Shown one piece after another: positions 18,423 to 26,149 of a DNA stretch of 64,000 nucleotides; position 1 is the stretch's first letter; every line of letters starts with the position of its first letter. The notes under the pieces are model-generated. The model was not told the DNA's origin. It did no database searches and saw nothing but the letters and a program-made list of their open reading frames with translations. The position numbers and the translations under genes were made by a program. Source of the stretch: Alphaproteobacteria bacterium (GTDB lineage: Bacteria > Myxococcota_A > UBA796 > CAJQPC01). Location of the stretch: assembly GCA_020632795.1 (NCBI GenBank), contig JACKEV010000012.1, positions 186,001-250,000 on the forward strand. Reading direction: 5' to 3'.

Positions 18423-20618
18423 CTACTCGCCGCCGATCCAGGACTCCGCCAGCGCCACCCGCTCGTCGGCCCCGCCCATCGCGGCGGTGAGCACGACCCG
18501 GGTGGCCTCGACGTCGCGGCCCACGCCCTGGGTGACCACCGCGAAGTGCGCCTCCTGCAGGCCCGCGAGGGCCTGACCCAGCGCCGCGCGGGCCTCGGCG
18601 TGGACCTGGGCGTCGAGGCGCTGACGCAGGGCGTCTTCCGAGATGGCGTAGCCATGCGGATCACCGGCGAGGCCCACCCGAGGGGCCGCCGCCCAGGACT
18701 CGTCCTGCACCCGGGCGGTGACGTCCAGCCGCCGCTCGCCGCCGGGCTGCCCGGGGCCCTGGAGCTGCACGAACACGGGCCGGCGGCAGGTGAAGGTCCA
18801 CTCCTTCACCACGTAGGGGTGGTCGGCGTACACGGGCACGTCCATGAGCGGTGGGGTCTCGGCGAGCTGGGCGGCCAGGCGGTCGTGCTCGACACGCAGC
18901 GCCTCCAGGCGCTCCCGGGACTGGTCGCGCTCGGCCGCACGGGCCTGCCAGGCGGCCTGGACGTCAGCCAGGCGGGCCTCCAGCGGCGCCTGCCGGGCCT
19001 GCTCGACGTCCAGGGCACGGCGGGCTTCGCTGAGGGTGAGGGTGGCGTCCTCCAGCACCCGGGTGGCGGTGTTCAGCTCACGGCGGGCCTGCCGCAGCGC
19101 GTCCTCGGTGGGCGGCACCGGGCCCTGCGCGCGCGCAGCCAGAGCGGCGTCGAGGTCAGCGACGGCCTGGGCCTTGGCGGCCTCGGCCTCCTGGCGCTGC
19201 GCGTCGAGGGCCTGACAGCTCTGCTGGATGGCGGCGCCGTCCTCGACCGCAGCGGCCGCCTCGGCGAGCCGGGCCTCGGCCTCGGTGAGGGTGCTTTGGG
19301 CCTGGGCGCGGGCCTGGGTGGCGGCCTCCACCTCGGCGCGGGCGGCGGCCATCTGCGCTCGCTGCTCCGGGGTGGCGGGCTCGCCGCCCAGGGCGTCACG
19401 AAGGGCGGCGAGCGCAGCCTGGGCGCCCTGGACCGCCTCCTGGGCCTCGGCGAGCGTCGCCTTGTTTGCCCCCACGGCCGCGCGGTGGTCCTGGAGCGCC
19501 TGCTCCAGCGCGGGCTGGCCGCGGGCGGCGTCCTCGCAGGCTGCGCGGGTCTCCTCCTGGCGACCCCGGACCTCGACGAGCACGGCATCGGCCCGCTGGA
19601 CGGCCTCCCGCGCGGCCTGGACCGTGGCCTCGGCGCCCTCCCGGTGGTGGAGGGCGTCCTCGGCCTGCTGCTCCAGCGCCTGCAGGGCCTCCGCAGCGCG
19701 GGCGTGGCGGGCCTTGGCCTCGGCGTGGGCGGCGCGGGCCTGCTCGACCGCGGCGCTGGCCTGGGCGGTGCGGGGGAGCTGGGCCTCCAACTGGACCCGC
19801 GCGATGTCCGCCTCGCGGCCCAGGCGCTCCACCTCGTCCTGGAGCCCGTGGAGGGCGCGGCGCTGCTCGTCGCGGCGGGCCTCGGCGCCCAGGCGGCGGG
19901 CCTCCAGGTCCTGCCACGCGGGGTTGGGGTCCTGCCGGATGTGGTGGACGTAGGTGTGCACCGCGCCGCGCTGCTGCACCTCCTCGCTGCAGGAGGCCGG
20001 CTCGACCCGCACGGTGGCCAGGAAGCCGTCGGCGCCGGTCCAGGGGAGCAGGGGGTAGCGGAGTTCGGCGCGCAGGGCGTCGGCCAGGGGTTCGGCGGCG
20101 CGGGAGCCGGGCACGAGGCGCCCGCCGAGCTGGTGGATGGCCAGCACGCGAGCCTGGAGGGCGTCCGCGTCGGCGGCCTGCCCCCGGGCCTCGGCGCCGG
20201 CCGCGAGCACGGCCGCGACCGCCACGTCCCCCCGGTCCAGGGCCTGGGTGGAGGCGCTGGTGAAGGCGTCTACCCAGCTCTGCGCGACGTAGTTCTCCAG
20301 CGCGCGGGTGTTGTCCCCGATGGGCCAGAGGGTGCGGGCGTCAGCGGCGATGCGGTCGGCCGCGCGCAGGGCCCCGGAGGCCACCGCCGCCTCGGCCTGC
20401 TCCCGCAGCGCGTCCACCGCCTGCGGGCAGGCGTAGGCCCAGGCGGCCTGGACGTCCTCGTTGCGCGGGTAGCGCTGGCGGGCCTCGCCGTAGACCCGGC
20501 AGGCCTCGATGGTCTGGCCGCCCTGCAGCAGGTCGTAGCCCAGCCGGAGGCTGTCCTTGGGGCCGCAGGCGGCGAGCATGGCCAGGAGCAGGGTGGCGGA
20601 GATCAGGCGGGGCGTCAC
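18423..20618 (-). CDS. Large alanine-rich coiled-coil lipoprotein
   Basis: About 731 residues from GTG 20618. The signal peptide VTPRLISATLLLAMLAAC ends in a lipobox cysteine. The first 250 residues look helical (TPR-like, YDLLQGG, CRVYGEARQRYP). Residues about 270-560 form a continuous Ala/Glu/Gln/Arg-rich coiled coil containing few hydrophobics other than Ala, Leu and Val. The last 170 residues are beta-rich (WTFTCRRPVFVQLQGPG). The layout resembles a periplasmic spacer or scaffold anchored to a membrane. I cannot name a family. It is convergent with the sulfite-oxidase-like gene. Confidence 0.85.
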   Translation of the reverse strand: MTPRLISATLLLAMLAACGPKDSLRLGYDLLQGGQTIEACRVYGEARQRYPRNEDVQAAWAYACPQAVDALREQAEAAVASGALRAADRIAADARTLWPIGDNTRALENYVAQSWVDAFTSASTQALDRGDVAVAAVLAAGAEARGQAADADALQARVLAIHQLGGRLVPGSRAAEPLADALRAELRYPLLPWTGADGFLATVRVEPASCSEEVQQRGAVHTYVHHIRQDPNPAWQDLEARRLGAEARRDEQRRALHGLQDEVERLGREADIARVQLEAQLPRTAQASAAVEQARAAHAEAKARHARAAEALQALEQQAEDALHHREGAEATVQAAREAVQRADAVLVEVRGRQEETRAACEDAARGQPALEQALQDHRAAVGANKATLAEAQEAVQGAQAALAALRDALGGEPATPEQRAQMAAARAEVEAATQARAQAQSTLTEAEARLAEAAAAVEDGAAIQQSCQALDAQRQEAEAAKAQAVADLDAALAARAQGPVPPTEDALRQARRELNTATRVLEDATLTLSEARRALDVEQARQAPLEARLADVQAAWQARAAERDQSRERLEALRVEHDRLAAQLAETPPLMDVPVYADHPYVVKEWTFTCRRPVFVQLQGPGQPGGERRLDVTARVQDESWAAAPRVGLAGDPHGYAISEDALRQRLDAQVHAEARAALGQALAGLQEAHFAVVTQGVGRDVEATRVVLTAAMGGADERVALAESWIGGE

Positions 20619-20718
20619 GGTCGGGCCTCCCGACAAGGTTCTATCCAGGGACGGGCGCGGGCGCGGGATCTTCGAGGCCGATGCGGACGCTGACCGAACG
20701 TGATGCTTCGTGACGCGC

Positions 20719-21063
20719 CTACGCCAGCGCCTCCACCAGCAGGCCATAGAAGACCGAGCCCCCCTCGAAGCGCCACCCGACGTGCCCCAGGCAGCCCGCG
20801 CAGCACATGATCTCCCAGGTGTGGCCGGGGAACCAGGAGAACGCCGCGACCCGCCGCCCGTCCCCCGTGAGGTTGCGGGCGCGGGAGACCACCACGATCT
20901 CGCGTACGTAGCCGTGGGGGTTCATGTACGCGCGGCGGCTGGCGGGCACCACGTCGGCGGCGTCGGCCAGGGCGGTGTCGCAGCGGGCGCAGCGCAGCAC
21001 CCGCGCGGGCCCGGTGGTCGCGTCGCGCTCGACCTCGCCCTGCAGCTCCTCGAACATGGCCAC
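20719..21063 (-). CDS. Stand-alone CULT (cereblon-type) domain protein
   Basis: 114 residues matching bacterial CULT-domain proteins such as the Magnetospirillum cereblon isoform MsCI4. Zinc ligands are Cys25/Cys28 (CARC) and Cys88/Cys91 (CAGC). The three tryptophans of the thalidomide and uracil-binding cage are at Trp77, Trp83 and Trp97. This is the same 0/+6/+20 spacing as Trp79/Trp85/Trp99 of MsCI4 as I recall it. FSWFPGHTWEI and GHVGWRFEGG are the conserved blocks. The family binds cyclic-imide-like ligands, but no bacterial role is established. Its start is 25 bases from the divergent vWA gene, so they share a control region. Confidence 0.88.
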   Translation of the reverse strand: MAMFEELQGEVERDATTGPARVLRCARCDTALADAADVVPASRRAYMNPHGYVREIVVVSRARNLTGDGRRVAAFSWFPGHTWEIMCCAGCLGHVGWRFEGGSVFYGLLVEALA

Positions 21064-21088
21064 GAGCCTACCGCGCTATGCTGCGTTG

Positions 21089-22588
21089 GTGGACCTCTCC
21101 TCGCTGGTGGACCGGGCGGGCTTCCTGACGCCGAGCGCGCGGCGGGGCCTGCTGCAGGGCTGGGCCGCCGCGCTGGAGGGGGGGCCGCCGCCGGAGCCGC
21201 CCGCGCTGCCGGAGCCCTGGCCTGCGGTCGCCGCCGGGGTGGCCGAGGCCCTGGGCCGGTGGCGCGGGCTGGCGGTCACGCCGGAGGCCCGCGCCCGGCT
21301 GCTGGAGGACCTCGTCACCCAGCTCCACCGCGCGGACACCCACCGTCAGCGGCACCCGGACCGCCCCGAGCCGCCTCTGGACCACCTGGGCGTCGAGGCT
21401 CTGCTGGACGCCCTGAGCAGCGGGCCCGGCGGCGAGGCCCGCTACGGCGCCCTGCGAGGCCAGCTCGGGCGCGCGGACCCCGAGACCCTGCGCCAGCGCG
21501 CCCTCCAGCTCGCCCGCGCGGACCACGCCGCCCGCCTGGCCGCCTGGGAGCGCGACTTCTGGGCCGAGGCGCTGGCCGGGCTGGTGCCGACCCTGGAGCG
21601 CAAGCGCCGCGCGCTGGGGCGCATCGGCGAGGCCCTGGGGTGGGGGCGGGCCTGGCTGGGCCTGGGCGCCGACTGGTCGGCGGGCTTCTTCACCGAGGCC
21701 CGCTGGCGCGCGCTGGAGGAGACCGCCGCGCGGCTGGCCGAGGAGCCCGCCCTCCAGCAGCTCGCCGAGACCCTGGGCCGGTGGGAGCGGCAAGCCGCAA
21801 AGGCCCACTCCCTGCAGACCACCGCGCGGGTGGCCCGGGCCGGTCATGGGGGGCGCTCCGAGGTCCGGGGCCTCACCCGGGGGGCCGAGCTGGAGCGGCT
21901 CACGCCGGGTGCTTTGGCCTGGCTGGCCGCCCCGGAGACCGAGCCGCTGTTCTACCTGCGTCTCGCCGAGCGCAGCCTGCTCACCTACGAGCTGGACAGC
22001 CCCGCCACCCTCGACGAGCCCCGCCGCCGCGTCGCCCCAGGGGGCGCCGCCCGGGGCCCCATCGTGCTCGCTCTGGACACCAGCGCCTCCATGCAGGGCG
22101 CGCCGGAGCAGGTGGCGAAGGCGATGACGCTGGCCGTCCTGCGGGTCGCGCTGCGGGAGGGCCGACCCTGCCGGCTGATCGGCTTCTCGTCCGCCCATGA
22201 TCTCGATGAGATCGAGCTGACAGCGCTGCCGGCCGCGCTGCCGGCGTTGCTGGACTTCCTGGCCCGGCGCTTCGGCGGAGGCACCGAGCCGGGCCCGGCG
22301 GTGGCGCGGGCGGTGGCCACCGCGGCCCCCGGGGCGGACCTGCTGCTGGTCAGCGACGGCGTGTTCGCGGCGGACGACCGCCTGCGCGAGGCCCTGGCCG
22401 CCCGGCCGCGGGGCCTGCGGGTCCACGCGCTGGTGGTGGGGGAGGCCACCGCTACGGTGGACTTCGCGGACGCGGTGTGGGCCTGGCGCCCGGGGGCGCG
22501 GTTTGACGAGGGCGGGCTGGCCCTGCTCAGGGGGCTGTCGCAGCCACCGCCGCCAGGACCTCGTTCCGGCGGGCCTCGACCCGGCTGA
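21089..22588 (+). CDS. vWA-domain protein, ViaA-like
   Basis: About 499 residues. The first 300 are helical and rich in Arg/Ala/Leu, like the N-terminal region of ViaA proteins. The C-terminal 180 form a von Willebrand A domain with an intact MIDAS start, LALDTSASM (about residue 329), a metal-site Thr in GGGTEPGPAV, and LLVSDGVF. ViaA partners with the MoxR-type AAA+ ATPase RavA, but no MoxR gene was seen here. GTG 21089 (or TTG 21086) is the first start clear of the divergent CULT gene; no clear ribosome site is visible, so it may be leaderless. The 3' end overlaps the next convergent gene by about 60 bases. Confidence 0.85.
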   Translation: MDLSSLVDRAGFLTPSARRGLLQGWAAALEGGPPPEPPALPEPWPAVAAGVAEALGRWRGLAVTPEARARLLEDLVTQLHRADTHRQRHPDRPEPPLDHLGVEALLDALSSGPGGEARYGALRGQLGRADPETLRQRALQLARADHAARLAAWERDFWAEALAGLVPTLERKRRALGRIGEALGWGRAWLGLGADWSAGFFTEARWRALEETAARLAEEPALQQLAETLGRWERQAAKAHSLQTTARVARAGHGGRSEVRGLTRGAELERLTPGALAWLAAPETEPLFYLRLAERSLLTYELDSPATLDEPRRRVAPGGAARGPIVLALDTSASMQGAPEQVAKAMTLAVLRVALREGRPCRLIGFSSAHDLDEIELTALPAALPALLDFLARRFGGGTEPGPAVARAVATAAPGADLLLVSDGVFAADDRLREALAARPRGLRVHALVVGEATATVDFADAVWAWRPGARFDEGGLALLRGLSQPPPPGPRSGGPRPG

Positions 22589-23516
22589 CCTCGCCTACGA
22601 CCTCGATGATGAGGAGCTTCCGGCCCGCCGGGGCCACCGCGATGAGGTAGCTGTAGTCCTCGACCCCGTAGGGCGCGGTCAGCTCCAGCACGAAGCCGGG
22701 CTGGCCGCCGAGGGTGGTCTCGGTCTCGCGGATCAGGGTGTAGCCGGCGGCCAGCATGCGCTCGCGGGCGGCCTCCATCCAGAAGGCGGGCTCGGCCTCG
22801 GGCTCGTGGCGGGCGTAGCGGACGCGGTAGAGCACGCCGTCGGCGCTGACCGCCCGGTGCTCGCGCTTCTGCTTGTAGGGGGAGAAGCCGTCGGGCGTGG
22901 GGGCCTGGCCCCGCAGGGCGGGCCCGCGCCAGGTGACGCGGTCCTTGCGGAAGTCGTCGATGACGTCGGACTGGTTGAGGGTGTTGAGCCAGGCGAAGCC
23001 CGAGGTGCCGTCGCGGATGGGGGCGCGCCGGTCGCGGAAGCGGAAGGACACGTCCAACTCGGCCCAGGTGGCGCGGTGCTCCAGCACGCGGAGCTGGCCC
23101 TTGAGGGCCTCGATGTCCGAGACCACCCGCACGACCTCGCGCTCCACGGTGACCACCGACTGCGGGCTGGCCTCGGGGAGCAGGGCGAAGTACTGCTCGA
23201 GCATCGCCTCGCGGGACTCGAGCCGGGCCCGCAGCGTGACGAGGTCGGCGGTCAGGTCGACGCTGCTGTAGCCCCGGTCGGCGACGAGGCCCTGGGCCTC
23301 GGCGAAGTCGATCAGCGCGGGCAGGGCGTCGGGGGGCACCCGCAGGGAGACGTGGTCGGGGCCCAGGCCGGCGAACCAGCCGCCCGCGCCCTCGGCCTGG
23401 GCGATCAGCGCGTCCCGGGTGGCCTCCGGCTGGGCGACCTTGAGGACCAGGGAGGCCTGGATGTGGGCCTCGCCGGCCAGGGCGGTGGTGACGAAGAGCA
23501 GGAGCAGGGCGAGCAT
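22527..23516 (-). CDS. DUF4349-like exported protein
   Basis: 329 residues with a signal peptide (MLALLLLFVTTALAG) lacking basic residues. It has a DUF4349-type core: an HIQASLVLKVAQPEATRD start, then LRVPPDALPALIDFAEAQG and a coiled-coil helical segment (RARLESREAMLEQYFALL). A second domain with an FWMEAARERMLAAGYTL block follows. DUF4349 proteins are anchored envelope proteins of unknown function. It starts one base after the stop of the next upstream DUF4349 gene, so the two are an operon and probably a duplicated pair. Confidence 0.85.
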   Translation of the reverse strand: MLALLLLFVTTALAGEAHIQASLVLKVAQPEATRDALIAQAEGAGGWFAGLGPDHVSLRVPPDALPALIDFAEAQGLVADRGYSSVDLTADLVTLRARLESREAMLEQYFALLPEASPQSVVTVEREVVRVVSDIEALKGQLRVLEHRATWAELDVSFRFRDRRAPIRDGTSGFAWLNTLNQSDVIDDFRKDRVTWRGPALRGQAPTPDGFSPYKQKREHRAVSADGVLYRVRYARHEPEAEPAFWMEAARERMLAAGYTLIRETETTLGGQPGFVLELTAPYGVEDYSYLIAVAPAGRKLLIIEVVGEVSRVEARRNEVLAAVAATAP

Positions 23517-23517
23517 C

Positions 23518-24759
23518 TCAGGTCTCCCCCGCGCTCAGGATGGACCGAAGGGCGTCGCCGTAGCGGGCGGCGTGGGCCGGGGAGGGGAGGTAGACCTCGA
23601 CGACGTGCAGCCACTTGCCGTCGACGCGGAAGCCCACCCAGTACTCGTAGGGCTCGTCGGCCCCGGCCTCGACCAGCCGCAGCACCTGCCAGGCGCCGAA
23701 GGTGGCGATCTCGGCGGAGGCGAAGTCGGAGGCGTGGGCGTCGGACATCGCGGCGACCCAGAACGCGGCGTCGCCCTGGGGCTGGTTCTCCCGCTTGTGG
23801 GCCCAGACCGCCGCGCCGTCGGCGCTCTCGGCGACGAAGCGGCGCTTGAGGTCCAGGGCCACGAAGCCCTCGGGGACCTCCAGGGGGAGGTGCTTGTTGT
23901 TGGCGGCGACGTCGCGCTTGAAGGGGGAGAGGCGGCGCAGGAAGGCCAGAGCGCCCGGCGGCGGGGGGCGGTCGCTGCCGGCGGTGAGCTGGCGCGGCTG
24001 GGCCTCGACGGTGAGGCGGGAGTAGGCCGCGAGCTGGGAGAGGGTGCGCAGCTCGGCCTCAATCTGGTCGATCTGCTCGGTCAGACGCTGGATCTCGCGG
24101 AGCAGGGCGATCTTCTCCTGCTCCTCGGTGGCCTGGGCGAGCAGCTCCTGGAGCCGGGCGCGGGTGTCCTCGGCCACCCGCAGGCGCAGCTCGGTCTCGG
24201 TGAAGGCGTCGGTGACGTCCTGGGCCGTGAGGCTCTCGTCCAGCACGTCGCCCAGGGCCTGGACCGCCTCGTAGGTGTCCAGGAAGGTGTCGACCGGGAC
24301 GCGCACCGTGACCGAGCGCAGGGAGCGCCGCTCGACGTAGCCGCCCCGGGCCTCGACCATCTCCACGACCTGCGCGACGGTGTCCTCGGCGTCGGTGACC
24401 CGAAGGCGGACGAAGCCGTTGTAGAAGACCTTGCGGCGGACCGGGGCGGGCTCGGCGGGCGGGCGGTCGTCCTGGTCGGGGACGCCGTCGGCGTCCATCG
24501 GCTCGGCGTAGCGCGACGGCTGCGCGGCGCCGCCCTTGCCGCCGGAGGAGCGGGTGCGGCTGGAGGACCGGGGCTCCTTGTACGCGTAGTCGGCCCGCGA
24601 GGCGGTGGACTCGGTCTCCTCGTAGTCGTAGCCGGGGTAGTCCTCGTCGTAGTACTCGCCGGCGGCCTCCAGATCGGCCCGCTTCGCGCAGCCGCTGAGC
24701 ACGATGAAGGCGAACAGGAGCAGCGCCGCGAGCAGCGCGCGCAGGGTCGCGGAGTTCAT
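23518..24759 (-). CDS. DUF4349 lipoprotein
   Basis: 413 residues with a lipoprotein signal peptide (LLLFAFIVLSGC; Cys24). A disordered Tyr/Asp/Glu/Ser-rich linker follows to about residue 105, then a DUF4349 domain (VRLRVTDAEDTVAQVVEMVEARGGYV, VRVPVDTFLDTYEAVQALGDV), a long coiled coil (RLQELLAQATEEQEKIALLREI and onward) and a C-terminal beta domain shared with the downstream paralogue (WVAAMSD, YWVGFRVDGKWLHVVEVYLPS). A 7-base gap separates it from the upstream gene of the same strand. Function is unknown; an envelope role is inferred. Confidence 0.88.
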   Translation of the reverse strand: MNSATLRALLAALLLFAFIVLSGCAKRADLEAAGEYYDEDYPGYDYEETESTASRADYAYKEPRSSSRTRSSGGKGGAAQPSRYAEPMDADGVPDQDDRPPAEPAPVRRKVFYNGFVRLRVTDAEDTVAQVVEMVEARGGYVERRSLRSVTVRVPVDTFLDTYEAVQALGDVLDESLTAQDVTDAFTETELRLRVAEDTRARLQELLAQATEEQEKIALLREIQRLTEQIDQIEAELRTLSQLAAYSRLTVEAQPRQLTAGSDRPPPPGALAFLRRLSPFKRDVAANNKHLPLEVPEGFVALDLKRRFVAESADGAAVWAHKRENQPQGDAAFWVAAMSDAHASDFASAEIATFGAWQVLRLVEAGADEPYEYWVGFRVDGKWLHVVEVYLPSPAHAARYGDALRSILSAGET

Positions 24760-24766
24760 GTCGAGG

Positions 24767-26017
24767 TCAATCCTTGAGCACGAGGTAGCCCGCGATCAGG
24801 AACAGCGGCAGCGGCAACCAGTAGAGCTGGAGCGCGGGGTTGGTGGTCGGCCACCAGCGCACGTAGAGGGCGCGGATGGAGAGGGGTTGGGGGTGCTGCT
24901 CGCCGTCGACGATGGTGAGGCCGCGCATGGCCTGGTCGAAGGTGGTGAGCATGGCCTCCTCTTCGGGCTCGACGACGGCGACGCACACCAGCCCCACGTC
25001 GGCGTAGGTCGTGTAGAACATCGAGGCCTTGGCCGGCTCCTGGTAGACGGTCCCGCCGACCCGCCAGAGGTAGGCGTCCCGATCCCGGAGGTGGACGAAC
25101 TGGACGTCGGACTCGGCCTCGGGCTGCACCGGCACATCCGTGAGGATGTCGATGAAGGTCTCCTCGGTGCCGTTCACCAGGCGGTAGCGCCCGCCGCGGA
25201 GGTGGACCCGGGCGAAGGTGCGGAAGTTCTCCACGGACTCCGGGGACTTGGCCGGGTCGATGACCTCCAGGGTGCCCACGGCCTCGGCCTTGCAGTTGAA
25301 CACCGAGCGGCCGAGGGAGCGGGTGTCCACGACGTAGAAGTTGGCGAGGGAGCCCGAGTAGGGCCCCTCACCGCCGACCCGGGTGCTGGAGACCCGGCGG
25401 GTCTCGTCCTGGGTCAGGGCGCGCCAGCCGGGGGGGACGTCGACGGTGTAGCCGGCGTCCGCGGTGACCTTGCCGTAGGGCAGCTCGGCGGGGGGGACCG
25501 GCGGGTTGGTGACCTGGACCATGCCCAGGGCCGTGGTGAGGACCTCCTCGGCGCGCTCGGCGGACTCCGAGCTGGTGGCGGTGACCACCACGCCGTTGCC
25601 CTCGATCGCGAACACCGCCACCCGCGACCAGCGGTCCATCTCCATCCAGCTGTCGTGGACGTCGGCGGTCAGGACGAGCATGTCGCCCAGGGTCTCGTGC
25701 TGGGTGGTGAAGGGCTCGCCGGGGGTGATCTGCAGATCCTCATCGTCCAGGGGCAGGACCTGGGGCGCGAGATCCTCGATGGCGGAGAGGTCGGGCTGCC
25801 ACGGGGCGGCCTGGAAGGTGACGTCGGTATAAAGCTCCATGTTGCGCATGGCGAGGCGGACGTCGGTGCTGACGTCGCCGACGGTCCAGCCCCAGGGGGA
25901 CATCTCGCCATCGGGGGGATCGGGCACGGTCACCAGCACGTCGAGGCCGGGGACCTTGATCTCCTTGGCCGTCGCGGGGGAGCTGAGCATTGCGGCGACG
26001 AGTGCCAACCACATCAT
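24767..26017 (-). CDS. Uncharacterised exported protein with C-terminal membrane anchor
   Basis: 416 residues from ATG 26017. The signal peptide MMWLALVAAMLSSPATA has no basic residue. The body is beta-rich (three repeated blocks around DPPDGEMSPWGW, NPPVPPAELPYG and WRALTQDETRR) and a single transmembrane helix near the C-terminus (LQLYWLPLPLFLIAGYLVL) would leave it anchored in the inner membrane with the body outside. It is the first gene of a three-gene run with the DUF4349 pair, divergent from the arginine-deiminase-like gene. I do not recognise a family. Confidence 0.82.
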   Translation of the reverse strand: MMWLALVAAMLSSPATAKEIKVPGLDVLVTVPDPPDGEMSPWGWTVGDVSTDVRLAMRNMELYTDVTFQAAPWQPDLSAIEDLAPQVLPLDDEDLQITPGEPFTTQHETLGDMLVLTADVHDSWMEMDRWSRVAVFAIEGNGVVVTATSSESAERAEEVLTTALGMVQVTNPPVPPAELPYGKVTADAGYTVDVPPGWRALTQDETRRVSSTRVGGEGPYSGSLANFYVVDTRSLGRSVFNCKAEAVGTLEVIDPAKSPESVENFRTFARVHLRGGRYRLVNGTEETFIDILTDVPVQPEAESDVQFVHLRDRDAYLWRVGGTVYQEPAKASMFYTTYADVGLVCVAVVEPEEEAMLTTFDQAMRGLTIVDGEQHPQPLSIRALYVRWWPTTNPALQLYWLPLPLFLIAGYLVLKD

Positions 26018-26149
26018 GGACCTCCAAGCGCCGAAGTCTAACCCGTCCGGGCGCTCCTGGTCAGCACCCCCCGGCTCGGACGGGATAAGGTTGGTCTGCG
26101 AGCTCTGCGTCGATGGCTGCGCGGGGCAGAATCTGAAAGAGGTGATCCG

